This document shows positions 38,461 to 52,500 of a stretch of DNA of 64,000 bases, piece by piece. Both the position numbers and the translations under genes were made by a program. Origin of the DNA: Styela clava (Eukaryota > Chordata > Ascidiacea > Stolidobranchia > Styelidae); the NCBI RefSeq assembly GCF_964204865.1, contig NC_135250.1, positions 25,535,395-25,599,394 of the forward strand, read 5' to 3'. The notes beneath the pieces were generated by a model. It was given only the letters and a program-made list of their open reading frames with translations, was not told the origin of the DNA and made no database searches. The first letter of the stretch is position 1, and each line of letters begins with the position of its first letter.

Positions 38461-38649
38461 AATTGACAAAAATCAATTCCGTAATTACGGCAAAATCAAT
38501 TACGTAATGACCCCGTAATTGCGATATTTCTCCACGCATTTAAACCTATCGTAACAACCCATTGAATCCACTTTTTTCCGAATGGGACATTGAAGTTGGG
38601 TTTTCCTATTCTTGGCAGTACTACACGCCGGCGGCAGATTTACTCAAAT

Positions 38650-39695
38650 CAATGAGTCACGTTAGTATATGAGGTATGTATTGCTAAAGTGACAGTATTT
38701 TATTCTGTATATACAATGTTAATATATGAAAGTAAAAACATATTGCTGGGCAATTTAATGAACATATATAAATTTAATGTGGAGCAGAAATATAATATAT
38801 TAATATAATGTATATATAATATCGTTTCAAAGATGGCAATGTGTGGGATTTTGAGTTTGTTGGAGAACAATTTTGTCAAATCTTGTTTCTCCGTCATTAC
38901 TGTTTTAATTTGGTGAAATGATAAAAAATTTAAATTATAAAAAACAAAAACACCATAAGTTTCTTGATTGCAGTAGTCAGTAAAAATAATTTCACATTCA
39001 AACTCACCAATATTTATACATCTAAATATACAAAAAAACTTTTAATCAAACGATGGTTAATTTTTACATCAATTACAATCTGGGTACGTTCGAGAGAAAA
39101 GTTTGCAATGCGAAAGTTTTTGGCATTTTTTGTTATTATACATGGCCGGCTTCCCGGAAATTTGAAATAACTGACGAGACCAAAACTGCATTTGCGATCA
39201 TTTCAACTCATCACTCTATTTATACTTTTTGAAAACGTATATGTCTCAGATACAAGTAATTCCAAGCACAATATTGTTCTTCACTAGAAATTAGAGGTAT
39301 CGGTGCTGGATGTTCAAGTGATATTAACTTATTGCTCTTCATAATAAGTTTATATTACTTATATCTGTACAAATATATCAGCAACATTTAGAAATAATAA
39401 AAAAGAGGAATCAACAAAAAAAAAAAAGTGTCGTAGTAATGTGAAACACTCTTTGAAGTCAAAATTCCCTTTTCTGTTAAAAAGCAATAAAAATATAGAA
39501 ACTCACGAAGGACGGATTGCTCATTATCAATTCCCCATGATATTTAAAAAGCGAAACAAAGAGGGCAAGTGAAAATTCGACAAACAATATATTTAAACAC
39601 CACACAGTATCGCTTAAAGCATTTGCAGGACCTGGCGAATAAAAACCTCTAGCGTCAACTAGTGACGATTTGCAAAACTACAGACAGTCATAACA
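38650..39695. repeat. Receptor 3'-flank repeat next to the inverted relic
   Basis: Same orientation as 1-1160 but more diverged. It ends abruptly near 39695, where sequence similar to receptor intron 10/exon 11 begins in the opposite orientation: a rearrangement junction. Confidence 0.7.
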
Positions 39696-39771
39696 CGTAT
39701 ATTGTCACAATTTCGACATCTTCAGCAGATATTCCACTTTTCCTATTATTGCTAAATTTATTTGTTTACAG

Positions 39772-41505
39772 TTGCATATTTGTACTCGTTCACAAAACTT
39801 TGAAGACATCTGATGACGTACTTTCTTCGACTGACATGATAAAACTTAACAATACAGTGGATGGAGATGAATATATTGCTAAAGCAATATCTGTGAAAAG
39901 GTTAGAAGTATTTATTTTTTCAAATATTCTACATTGTTATTTGAGTTGATTATGTGATTTCATGTAAATGATATTTGTCAAATTCAGGTGACGGATGTTA
40001 TATATTATGATATGAGATTTTGTTTAAAGGTCATACCGAAATATATCATCGGAACTAAATGAATTTGACTTTTTTATGCTACGCATATTTACGCCGTTCG
40101 CTTGAAAATCACATTTTTTGTCCGTGTGAACTGCTATGGGTTATTAATAATCAATGCTTACAATATTTTGAGTAGCATCGGTAATTATTTATCGGTAAAT
40201 ATTTTAGCATGAATGGGAAGCGAATGAATATTACACTCGGTGAAGAATCAATGACAACATGTGATGTAATAAATACCAAAAAGTCAGGGATACAAAAGGA
40301 AAAATCTTCTGGAAAAGAAATTATTTTAGGGGAATATTGTATAAGATAACTTATCTTGCTTCAGCATCTCAATCGTTTATTCGACGTCATCTGGCGACCA
40401 AATAATTTTCAAACAAAGTCCTTCAATTACTCTTAACAGCGCTGCTATAGACGATGAGGGTAAGGAAGACTATTCTATATTTCAGTCAAGTGTAATAGAG
40501 AATTTTGGTCTAGGTCAATAGGTTGAAATAGAAAAAGAAGTGAGTTATCTCAGTGAGAATATAAGCCTAACCCGGTTTGGGTCCAACTCCAAGCAATGTT
40601 ACGAGAGAATACGAGAGAAATTTCCAGAAAAAGAAAACTTGACATTGAACATTGGCTCGAAAATGAAGTGTTATTTTATCGGAAACACTTTTACTATCTT
40701 TTCGGATTTTTAAATATTGATCATGTAACTATTTTTGATTATTATTATTCTATTCAATTTTATTATTATTTATTGAACCCAAAGCTCTTCAAGATCATCT
40801 GGAATTAATAGTAATGTTTTTTTTTTTAGAAAAAGATTCATTCGAGTTCAACATCGTGAGTTTCGTGATCGGTTTTCTTATTCCTTTTGTCTTCTTGGTC
40901 GTCTCTGTCGGGATCATATACAAATTGAGGAAGAAAATAAAGAATCTGGAGAAAGATGCTGAAGCAAAAGAACACAATTACACAGGAAAAGGTACTTAGA
41001 ATTATTGTTAATCAGAAAAGCATTATTCTTGTAGAAAATATTGTTCCTATATACCAAATACCATTCATATTTTAAACACAACAGAATATGTTCGGGATCA
41101 AATTTGTATCTCCAATTTATTTATAATAACATAGAATGAATTTTAGTAAGATTTAAAAGTTTAGTAAGTTATTGATGTACAAATGCTATAACCCGCGATA
41201 TGCAATTTTGAAAAGCCCCAAGAAAATTTGCATAATAAAACAAATGTAAATTTATTTCTGAGAGACATGTTCATCTTGAATTACTGAAATTTAAAATGGA
41301 TTGGTCCAATATTAGCCCCTTATACCAATATTATAAATTCTATTGGAATTTCTTATTTAAATTTGTTTCTCAACCAATTAGCAACTCCTTCCAACAACCA
41401 GTTGTATTTGAATGTACTGCAAGAAACTACAGCAAACGAACAAGCTTTTCCTCCCACAACTATCCAAGCACAAGGGGATCAGCTTACGAAACTTACAACG
41501 CCTAA
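39772..41505 (+). pseudogene. Receptor D: inverted, truncated receptor relic
   Basis: Plus-strand counterparts of receptor exons 11-15: 39772-39900, 40208-about 40347, 40365-40459, 40830-40991, 41382-41505. Exons 1-10 are missing. Exon 12 runs into TAA, and the next intron is reduced to a few bases. Exon 14 keeps an intact TM (FVIGFLIPFVFLVVSV). The tail exon has a single repeat unit, has lost its internal tyrosine (TANEQ) and is frameshifted, so the terminal AYETYNA lies in another frame. It is more diverged than A-C are from each other, suggesting an older copy. Confidence 0.8.
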
Positions 41506-41840
41506 TAAACTCAATATCTATTCGCATATTATAGAAAGAAAAAAAGTTGGTCTTCATAAAACACTGAATTTGTAACAAACAATGTCTTAGCTGTTGGTTA
41601 GAATATTTTTATCGCGATGGTGTCAATGGATTAAAATTCTTACAAGTCGACTCAATTATTAATCTCCATCCACTTTCTCTGAAGCTGATATGAATATACT
41701 AATACCATACGGCATGTGTTCTCATTTTCAATTATGAAGAAACTTGACTCAAAGATAGCCACGTAGTAATTCGATGATATGTCCAAAATGCCCATCTTTC
41801 GTCGGCCATGGTTTTTCTCCTGATATAGATGTCTTAATCT

Positions 41841-42066
41841 GGTTCTCTCGAAGTTTGCGTACCAAGATGGCGGACACCGGAACGTAGTATGTGTACCGCA
41901 TGTGTAATTTTATTCCAATTTTCCATATTTTAGTTCTATTACGAGTTCGAGGACTAGCCAAGTGACTACCGTAGTATTTGTATCTAAAATTAAGGCTTAA
42001 CCCTAACCTGGTACATATACTACGTTCCGGTGACCGCCATCTTGGTTCACATACATTAATATACAT
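41841..42066. mobile_element. Fold-back MITE, related to 14979-15215
   Basis: Arms include AAGATGGCGGACACCGGAAC and GTTCCGGTGACCGCCATCTT with the ACGTAGTATGTGTACC stretch inside, as in the 14979 element. The outer tips are diverged and no clear target duplication remains. Confidence 0.75.
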
Positions 42067-42520
42067 ACCCTTAATCTTACAAATCGTTGTTAGACATTTT
42101 CAAATCACTTGGTTATTTAAGTGAGTATTTAGCGAAACCACGTGATACCTATTTTTATTGTTTATTGCATATTCACTCGCCTTTGTTATTTCGTTTTTAT
42201 TTTATTTTATTTTTTATTATATCTGAGGGTGTTATTAGCTCCATAGCTAAACAATCCGTCATTCGCAACTCATAATATTTATACATTTATCGTAGCAACT
42301 TCGTCAATTCGTGATTTTTTGTGTAATAAATCCATTAATTCTGATTCTTAATATGAAAAATCATCATTCAATTCTGAACCTTCGCTGACGCTGCAAATAT
42401 CCCTATTATGTAAATCATTCTCGTACTTTTACTGGAAAAAGCAAATGTGACTTATTACGATGATGTTATTAACTTGGCTTATTACTTTACCTTATTAGTG
42501 TGCCGCCAATATATGCAGAG

Positions 42521-42686
42521 TGTCCATAAAGTCCCTTTACAATTTTAATTTTGTTATGAAGCCAGTTTATATCTCAAGTATTTTTACTTCATTTAATACA
42601 TCTGTGAGGACCAAAATAAAGTGTAGCATCGATAAATTTCCTTTTGCAATTTTAAAAATGTCAAGACTTTATGGGCACCCTATATA
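42521..42686. mobile_element. Small inverted-repeat element (GTGTCCATAAAGTC)
   Basis: Ends AGAGTGTCCATAAAGTC and GACTTTATGGGCACCCT are inverted relatives about 165 bp apart, with no coding capacity. The flanks are TA-rich, so a Tc1/mariner-type origin is possible but unproven. Confidence 0.6.
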
Positions 42687-43044
42687 AAGAGGCAAAAATC
42701 AAAGGATTTTCAAAGCCCCCAAGTTTATATATTTAAACAAATATATAGCCTACATATACAAAAACTGTTTTATACATAATTGATTTTATAGTAATTATTA
42801 GTTATTATTAGTTAACCTGCCTGCGGATTATACTAGAAATATTCTTTATAGGCTATCTGGCTTTATGAACATTTTTAAATAGTACTTTGCTTTATCACGC
42901 AAAGGCTATTATGTTATCTTAATACGTCTATAGTCTCAACGTTTTAGTCAGTACTCTTTACGATGTAAATTGAAGGCTGTGGTCTTTACTTCAAAATAAA
43001 AAAAAATGATATGGTTTATATATTCTAAGCATATAAGGTGATGA

Positions 43045-43135
43045 AAACACCATTCATATTAGTGAAACGACATAGCTGGAATTGGAAATGGCAGGATGGT
43101 ACTGATGTGATCATGATAGGTGAAGTTGGATATTA
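43045..43135 (+). pseudogene. Relic of receptor lectin exon 3 (plus strand)
   Basis: Closely matches receptor exon 3, including TGGCAGGATGGTACTGATGT, but has a frame-disrupting change before it and no splice partners. Lies about 1.5 kb beyond relic D. Confidence 0.7.
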
Positions 43136-43159
43136 ATATATACCAATACCAACCAACCA

Positions 43160-43470
43160 AATTATTCTCTAAACAGTCAAAGTATTTACATACTGCATAT
43201 GTAAAAATGAAGTAGATTTTAGCTTAAGATAGTTGGTCCAATTGGTGACTAGTATTTAACCAGTAAACCAAAAGAAGGAATTCCCCTACGACAGACAATT
43301 GCATTATTGAAGTCTCGCTAGCCGTTGACTTCGCTACACTTTGCTACACACGACATAAAAGTTATGAAAAATAATTTACGGAGAAATTTTTTTTTTTTTC
43401 AATTTTTTTAAATATAGTTGAGGACCAAATCAGTTTTGATATCTTACTTCACCTCTCATCATTTAAAATT
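43160..43470 (-). pseudogene. Relic of receptor intron 3 and the end of lectin exon 3 (minus strand)
   Basis: 43160-43424 resembles receptor intron 3 in normal orientation (shared AATTGCATTATTGAAGT and AACTATTT-like segments). 43425-43465 matches the 3' end of exon 3 (CAGTTTTGATATC). It sits back to back with the plus-strand exon 3 relic, so two broken copies meet here. Confidence 0.55.
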
Positions 43471-44474
43471 CAAATTTATAAATACGAAAAAATTGTTTGC
43501 CGATCAATAATGGAATGGGTTCAATATGCTCAATTCTAACTTTCGTTCCGCCAATGATCAAGAATTGATTTTTTGCTGAGTTGCATTCTAGTCGGAACTG
43601 GTGTTGAGACGTGACAACGGTACTGCTGTACTGGCTTGTTCACGTTTTAACCTGTGGTGCAGTGCAAGCTTAGCAATCGCCGTTGTAATACTTATCAAGA
43701 TAGGTAGTAATTCATTCCAAAAGCATAAAGTTAAACTGTGGATAAGTACGCTGAACAATCGCCGAGTGCATAATGAAACAATTCGCTGGCATTGAATGAA
43801 TACCAATAAGGAGCCTACAGATGATGTAAAGATGAAAAGGACGTTAAGGCAGCATGACAGAATCGAAATATAATGGATCAGGTTTATGAAGAAAAGTAAT
43901 TGAAATTCAACTAACAGCAGATAGGCCTACAGTAAAAGTTTTTATCGGTACTGCAAAATCTACCTATATATTGAATGACAACTCAAACAATATCTTTGGT
44001 ATTATATATGCATAAACAGTTTTATGGTCTTATAATTTGACCATGCCAATTCGCAACGTTTTTAACATTTTTTTAATGGCGTGTTATTGTTTTGTTCTGT
44101 GTGCATATCGTTTTAGGAATATCGGTATTGGCCTCATCAATTACAGACCTGTACACGCGTGATTGGTGTGTTTCCTGTGAATTGCTTTTCTAAGTGTCTG
44201 TGCACATAATTTACCAACATAGCTTCGATTAAAGTTTGTATTTTGCTTCTTTTAAACCAATGCCAAATCAGTTAGGTTATTCGTGGCTTCCGACTTTTCT
44301 CGTTAGTCGTTACTTTGTCACATTGTATTTGTATCAGATTGAATAGATCATTATCAGCTTAAGTATTTTAAAAGTAGCCTACAACAGCCTGAACGTTCAA
44401 TACATTCGCGTATTTTTTGCGTGTTTATTTCTGGCCCATTCCTCGTTTAACAAAGTTTGTGTTTTTTGTTAGTG
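43471..44474. other. Spacer, no gene seen
   Basis: Apparently single-copy in this window. Open frames of 60-70 codons overlap on both strands at 43588-43806, without splice or composition support. Confidence 0.45.
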
Positions 44475-45960
44475 ACTTGATCAAGCTACCAAGAATTGGA
44501 CCCGTCCCGCCATCTATATCATCGGAAATGAAAAGCTCAGTCTGATACCAGCATCAAATCTCAACGCTATCTCGTCCATTACTACCAGGTGAAGCAACAT
44601 TTATATAATATTTTCAACGTTGCTAGTTATTTGCGTCAAATCGGAAATCACTGTTATTCACGAAACCACAAGCTTCTTATGTCTTTTGGTTACTGCATGT
44701 CGAAACTGTACAAACAGTAGTGACACCTCGTAAAATGATTATAAGTTCACACCCACAATTCATTGAGTCACTTTTGTACATAAGACATGGATTGCTAAAC
44801 CAACTGTATTTAATCTGTATATACACATTTAATATTAGATGTCAATATCATATCGTTGAGCAATATAATGAACAAATATAAATTTAATACGAAGCAAAAA
44901 TAACATATATTATCGTTGAGCAATATAATGAACAAATATAAATTTAATACGAAGCAAAAATAACATATATTTTAGTTTCATAGAAGATAATGTGTAAGAT
45001 TTTTAAGATTGTTGTGAAACGAGTTTGTCAAATATTGTTTATCTGTCATTTTTCCTTTTTCCACGTATATTTACAAAATTTGAAAGATCACATATAAAGC
45101 ACATGGAGATTTTACACGACCCTGCTCAAATTTTGCTATATCACTTAAAACAGTTTTCATTTGGTTAACTTATAAAAAGCGAAATGCTTGTGCATGTCAC
45201 ATGTTTCCTGATTGCAGTAGACAGTGGAAATATTTTCACATTTAAACGCACCAACATCTATACATCTGAATGAAGGAGACTTTTTAATATATCGAGACTT
45301 AATTTTCATATAAACTTTTCTGAGTACGTTCTTGAGAAAAGTTTGAAATATGAAAGTTTTTACCCTTATTTAATTACACATGGCCAACTTTCAGGAAATT
45401 TGGAATAAGTAACAAACTCAAATCTGCATTTGCGATCTTTTCAACTGCTTACTCTATTTATACTTCTTGAAAACGTATATGTCTCAGATACAAGTATTTC
45501 CAAGCACAATATTGTTCTTCACTAGAAATTAGAGGTATCGGTGCTGGATGTTCAAGTGATATTAACTTTTGCTAGTCTTAATAAGTTTATAATAATAGGT
45601 CTGTACGAATAAAGCAGCCACATTTACAAATAACAATAAAGAAAAATCAACGAAGTAAACAAAATGTCGCAGTAATGTAAAACACTCTTAAAAGTCAGAA
45701 TTTCCTTTTCTGAGAAAATACAATAAAAATTTAGAAACTTACGAAGGTCTGATAGATCATCATCGAGTCAGCGATACCCCAATATAATTAAAAAGCGAAA
45801 CAAAAATGTCAAGTGAAAATGCAAAAAACAATAGAATTAAACACCACTTGGTCTAGCTTGAGGCATTTGCAGGACCTGGTAAATAAAAATCTCTAGCCTG
45901 AACTGGTGACAATTTGCAAAATTACAGACAGGCGCATCACGTACCAGGGGAAATCCCATG
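44475..45960. repeat. Block C left edge and receptor 3'-flank repeat
   Basis: Aligns with the edges of blocks A and B. Within it, 44850-44909 is directly duplicated as 44910-44969 (60-bp period, GAGCAATATAATGAACAAAT shared), seen only in this copy. Confidence 0.8.
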
Positions 45961-46519
45961 TCCGATGAAATGACTGCATTTCAGACATAACATCCAATTG
46001 CTATAAGAATAACGGACTATTTTTAGTCATAAGAAGCAATCTTTCATTTTTCTCTTCTATTTTTAGTCAACAAGAAAAATTCTTTCATTCTTTGAAAATG
46101 ACACTATAAAACTTTCCTATTTTATAGTATATGCGTATTAGTTGTCGAGCATGGAAATTATAATGAGCAAGTCAAAATGAGTGAACTTCTCAAGTGAGGT
46201 TTTTGATTTTTATTGCTGTATTATAATACACAGACTTAACCGGAACTACAAGTCGTTTACAAGAATGCATGCTGGAATATACATGTTTGCGACAGACCTA
46301 CAGAGCTGATTACACTCTGGGCGTAAATGTGAACAGTACTGATGATTGCTCTGTCCTGGCTATGGGATAGAGATGTCGATCGACACCAACTTGACTGACT
46401 ACTTGAATAATAACGACATTATATGTAACAAGTATACCTAGTGTTTTGTAAATAAACAACTCTTTTGAATTTTTCTACATTTTGTTATTTGCTGATAGTT
46501 ACTGCTTAGCTGAAATTCA

Positions 46520-49500
46520 TCAGGCGTTGTAAGATTCGTAAGCTGTTTCCACTTGTGTTTGCTTAGTTGTCGCAGGCAGAGCTTGTTCGTAACCGGCAGT
46601 TTCTTGCAGGACATTTGATGATGATGGTTGTTCGTAAGCTGACTCCACTTGTGTTTTCTTTGTTGTCGCAGGCAGAGCTTGTTCGTAACCGGCAGTTTCT
46701 TGCAGGACATTTGATGATGATAGTTGTTCGTGAGCTGACTCCACTTGTGTTTGCTTAGTTTTTGCAGGAAGTGGTTGTTCGTATCCGGCAGTTTCTTGCA
46801 AGACATTTGAATATGATGGTTGTGAAGCTGGATTGTTGGAAGGAGTTGCTAATTAATTGAAAGAATGAAATTATCAACCACAGAACAAAATAAAATAGAT
46901 TCAAAATGCTTATCTTGATAGAAATCAGATCTATGTAAACCTGTAGTAGACAGTGTGTTAAAATAATAATTTTTGAAATAAAAAATATCACAGTTTTTTC
47001 TATCAGTTCATAGAAGGTTTGTTCACAGACAATCTCTTTCAAATTTTTAGTAATATTATGGGCGTGACTCCTAGTAGGGCGTTAATTTTATTCATTTTTT
47101 ATGGCATTCCAATTTTGTATGAACTTGAGATATACAAATTGTATTGCCCCACTATTAGAACCTGTATTGGTTGATAAACGTTTTCTACCTCATTAACATT
47201 GATGGCATGTGTTTATCATTGAAGTGGAGTTACAACTTTTATCGTGACCGTTTTCTGTTGTGTTTATACACTTTGAATGACACTTCGAATTTGATTTTAT
47301 GGGAATAATATTTTATACATCAGTTCTGATTATTCCTCACTACCTTTTTCTTTTATAGTTTCGTAATTGTGTTCTTTTACTTCTGCCTTTTCCTTCAAAT
47401 TCTTTATTTCTTTCTTCAACTTGTATATGATCCAGACAGAGACGACCAAGAAGACGAAAGCAATGAGAAAACCAATCACAAAACTGATGATGTTGAACTC
47501 GAACGCTCCTTTCTCTAAAACAAATACGTTACTCTAATTTCCTGTTGATATTTAAAGGTTTTGGGATTATAGTTTTATTGGATAGGCAACATCATCTCTA
47601 GAATTACAAAAATAGTATATAACGTTCATCATAAAAGAACACTTTATTCTTCTTTTAATTCTCAAAACTATTTGCTTGTTATCTTGTGTTGTTTGAAGTT
47701 TGCTAATTATTTTCATAATCTGGCTTTGAACTAACCAAATCTGAATATTTGTTATTCTTACCGGTATCGTTCTTAGCAGTAGTTTCCTGTTCACCTTGTT
47801 TCAACGTAATAGAGGGGCTTTGACTGAAATGTATTTGGTCACCAGAGGGCGTAGAATAAACTATCGAGACACTGAAGTAAAATAAGTTATATTATGCATT
47901 GCGGAAATACATTCCTTAAATGAAATACCGATAAAAGATCCGATATATTATATTTGATTTAATAGCACTATTAAATAGGTAAATCAATCTAATTTGACGT
48001 TAACATATATCTTTACTGTCTGTCGGTTTTGAAATAGCATTATAACAATACCAAAACTTTCAATTAAGAATTAAAAGTATATGATGATCTATAACCCTAA
48101 GATATATCTGGAATACCTGAACGTCTTTTTATCTAATTTTTTGTTCCTTGCTGTGAATAAAATTTCTTTTCCACGACTTTGTTCATTTTGTATCCCTGCT
48201 TTTCCGGTATTTATTACGTCACAGGTTGTCATTGATTCTTCACCGAGAGTAATATTCATTCTCTCCCAATTCATGCTAAAATATTTTATTCAATGTAAAA
48301 TAGAATATGGTATGTTATGCAGGAAATACCGCTGCTACTCGAGACAATAGAAAAATGACGTTGCAACGACGCATACAAGTATATACAAATTGAAACTCTT
48401 AATATAGCAGTATATATGGATACATGAAGGGTGCGGTGGTACGCACATACGCGGTATCAAAGTATCTTGTTGCATGTGCTTTGTATATATTATAGCCAAA
48501 AATTATTGGAGTAAAGTATTAGTAGTACAATGTGTTTCGTTACGGTCGTTAGAAAATTCAACTTCAAAAATTTTATAAACTCTACAACAAATAATCGCTG
48601 TTGTTCTGATATATAACATAATACATCCACTAGCTAGACGTAAAATCAAGTTAACCGGGTAATCTAATTAAATGTTACTTTCTAATTGGCTTTGTCGGAT
48701 TAGCAACCAGAAATAGCAAATGAAACAAATCACCCTAGTACTTCTTACGAGTGGGACTTTCACCCGATCTATTAATTTTAATTTTACAAATAGAATTTTA
48801 AGTTGTTTATCTTATAAATCGTATTTTTTGTTTATAAATCCTGTTCAACTGAAAACACCCAATTGACAGATCACGTAGAATATTCTTCTGGAAAAAACGA
48901 TTTCCAACCTTGTCATAGGTATTGCTTTAGCAATATATTCATCTCCGCTCACTGTGTTGTTAATATTTATCATGTCAGTCATAGAAAAGTCGTCGTCAAG
49001 TTCCTTCAAATTTGTGTGTACAAGTACAAATATGCAACTGAGGTAAATAAATTATACAATATTAAAAGTTGTACTGATAGCACTATTCGTTGAGGAATGA
49101 ATTCCGTATTGTGGAATGATATTGATCAAAATAAATCAAAACTTCAGTGTCTAGTAAGCAAAGTGACTATATTGGTGAGAGAGATGCTTAATATACCTAA
49201 TATGATATATGAACATGCTCGGTCGATTTTTATTCCAGGCCAACTATCAATCGTAGAGAAACAGACGTATTAACTTTTTGAATACCGATATATATATTAT
49301 TTTCTACTCTGTTGCATTTAGCTTACCTGACAAGGCCATTAGTCTCATCCGGTGCCTGTATTGCCAGTTTTTTGATGCCACACACGTTGATTAGGTTATC
49401 TTCAAAACTTTCAGGCGGAAAAATCTTTGCAGGAGCTAAAACACGAGACAGTGTTTGCTAAAATAAATTGCGACAAACATGCTTACGCATTTTCACATAT

Positions 49501-52500
49501 ATTGGTTTGAATGGAGTTGTTAAGTAGACGGGTAATTGCAAACTTGATTTCACAAATATTAACTTCTCAATATACCTGTAGGTTTTCCTAGACAAGTACC
49601 AGCAACCAATAATTCTTGACCAAGACCAGCACACTTAAATATTTTGATCGAAACAGAATAGTTACGATTTGGTTCTGGTTGAAATGAATACACGGATGAT
49701 GATGTCACGTTTATTAGCTTCATGTCTGTCTTCAAGTTCAAATCTCGCGACGAAGCCAGGGTTGAAGTTAAATTCAGTTCCTATAAATCATCAGATAAAG
49801 AAAGATAAAGAATATTGAAGTTTTTATTGTAGTTATCTGAATGTTGGTGTCAAATGAATTGTTGAAGATAACGTAATAAACCAAAACTTCCAGATAAGTG
49901 GAATATGATTTTGATATAAAATATTGATAAAACAATATCTGTCATTTATATCAGTGAACCAAAACAGATTTACGATCGTAAGAAATAGAGTGGATGGCTG
50001 TAGAATCAGCCAAACTTCGTGACACAGAGTGAAGTCATATTACACGTATAAATTCTCAATCCAATTTACACACCATCAACCAAGTTGTTGTAGGACATGT
50101 GTCTCAAATAGTTTGTGTTAACAATGCAATTATCGACTCACCACGGTATAAGAATCACCAGTCTCTGTTTTGTTATATAAGATCCATGAGATGACGCAAG
50201 TTTGCGTATTTTTGTATTGTATTATAGACGACGATTCAACAGATAACGTTGATCCGACTGTTCTTGCGCTTCGGATGGTAGAATATTTGGTTGGACAGTT
50301 ATCCTTTGTTACACATGCAGTTATCTGAAATTTATTTTAACAATATAATAAAGCAACGTATAATTTGGGTGATGGGGTCAAGTAGCTTAGAACGTTTCGT
50401 ACGTATTCCTGAGAGAGGAGACTTTTTGCCGGAAGTAGAACCCATGCAATAAAAATTAAAAAGAACTGATCATTTACGGTATATTGAAACATTATTACTT
50501 ACTTTGATTTGAAAGGTTGTGGTAGGCGACAAATTGGTTAATGTGGTTGACTGTTTCTTAGGTGTTGGTGAATCCAACCATCTTGTTGATTGACCTGAGG
50601 TCGGACTTACTTCTATTCTGTGAAACAGATGTGAGTTGACAGTGACAAATTGATGCAAGTAAAACAACTTGTTACAATACGCGTAATGGTGTTGGGTACA
50701 CGGGTCGTGACCAACATGATAGATTTACATGTTGACACTCACCAATACGTCTAATAAATTTACCATGGTAACTTATACAGCTCCAACCGTTTTCTTAGAT
50801 GACATTATATCATTGTTGTGAAAACGAATATTGACTTAGATTTGTCTAACGGCATTTTCGGTTCGGAGGAAGAGATGACGCATAAACAAGATGTTGAAAT
50901 TTATGCCTAAATATTCATAAAGGTAAACTCACTTGTGTGGAAATCCAACAGCATTTGTATGCGGTTGCCATGAGATGATCAAGTTAGAGTTGCAGACGTT
51001 ATTTGATATTTGTTGGATTGTGGGATTTCCAGCCACTGAAGAAAGTAATGACCAAAAGATTAGTTAACATAGATTACAAAATTAAAGAACGTTATTTATA
51101 TTCACCTCCATATGATTCTGTTTCGCCGAGTTTCCAACTGTTGCCGTTTCGAAAATAACAACTATAGGATCCCGCATCTGCAATATTTGCGTTTTGAAGA
51201 TTCAATATTGCTGATCCATTTTGTAACGTTTGATAAACTCTACTTGTAGTTGCGGTTGATACTTTGATAGATGCTTTGTGCCATTCAAATTGTGTTGCAG
51301 TGCTGCAGTCTGTTGCAGAACACATTCTCTGGTTTACGTTGATGGTTTGTATTCTAACAAAAGGGCCCTGAAACACTAAAGCAGAATTTGTGAAATTTGA
51401 AGCCATAAATAACACAAATTGGTTAAGAATAAGACAAACTAGGTTGATTACTTTGGTTCATGCAAGCAGTAACACTGAACATTGGAAGTACCTTGATTAT
51501 ATTTTTAGCAAATAAAAAAAACATATTCGATATATATAATACTGTTAGTGCAACTCTATTTGTAACACAATTTGAATTAAGTGATTGAAGCCCAATAATT
51601 AAAAACAATACCTGTATCGAATACCTGTATATGTGATCGGTATTGATCAGTTCCGATTGAATATTCCTAATTTGACAATCAATTTCAATTTATATTTAAT
51701 TTACGATCAATAATCAAGTACTAGCTTATTGGTCAGGAAGTTGATATATTTGAGTATTGCTGGGACAGTGCGGTAGTTACTGTAGTGTTCTGGGTACTAT
51801 AGCTTTTCCACAGTTCAAGCTTCCTTCATAATATCGTATGATTTTTGTGGAATTGTTGTTAAAATATTACGTTTGAACTTCGTGTGCATTTATTTGAGTT
51901 TTGCTCTATTGTTTCTTTAGATAGAACCTATGCAACTTGTTACGCTCCCATTATCTCCGATTGAGCAAGCTTGCATATGCAGACCACTTGTAGAATATTA
52001 GACTAATTTATTACATAGCTAGAAAACCCACGTAAAGATGATTATGAGGACGATTTATACAAGTCCATTCTCAAACCAAAGCCATCTATTTTAAGGAATG
52101 TCATCAGCGAATGGAGAAAAATCAATAAATATTACCTTTCTGGCAAATGTAGTAGAAGTTTTCATCACAAGATATATCAACCCACTTATACGTTTGTCTT
52201 CCAACTGCCAAACAATCTTCATTGCCAACATTGTTTGGTTGATTCGATTTCCTGATAAATTTAGAAGCCGAATAAATTATTCTAAAAATTATGCAGGCTC
52301 TAAGCATTTAATTTAAGAAATAGTTAGTGACAAGTTGTTACGCTGATATAGCTCCTAAGTATTGATATACTACATATGAAATTAGACTAAGTGTTTGCTT
52401 GGCATAATTTATTCAATTGCCCCTAACATATATCTAGTGAGGTTTGTCAGGATTTCACCTCCGACAAAATGAATTTGACTACGACGGATAATAAATAGCA

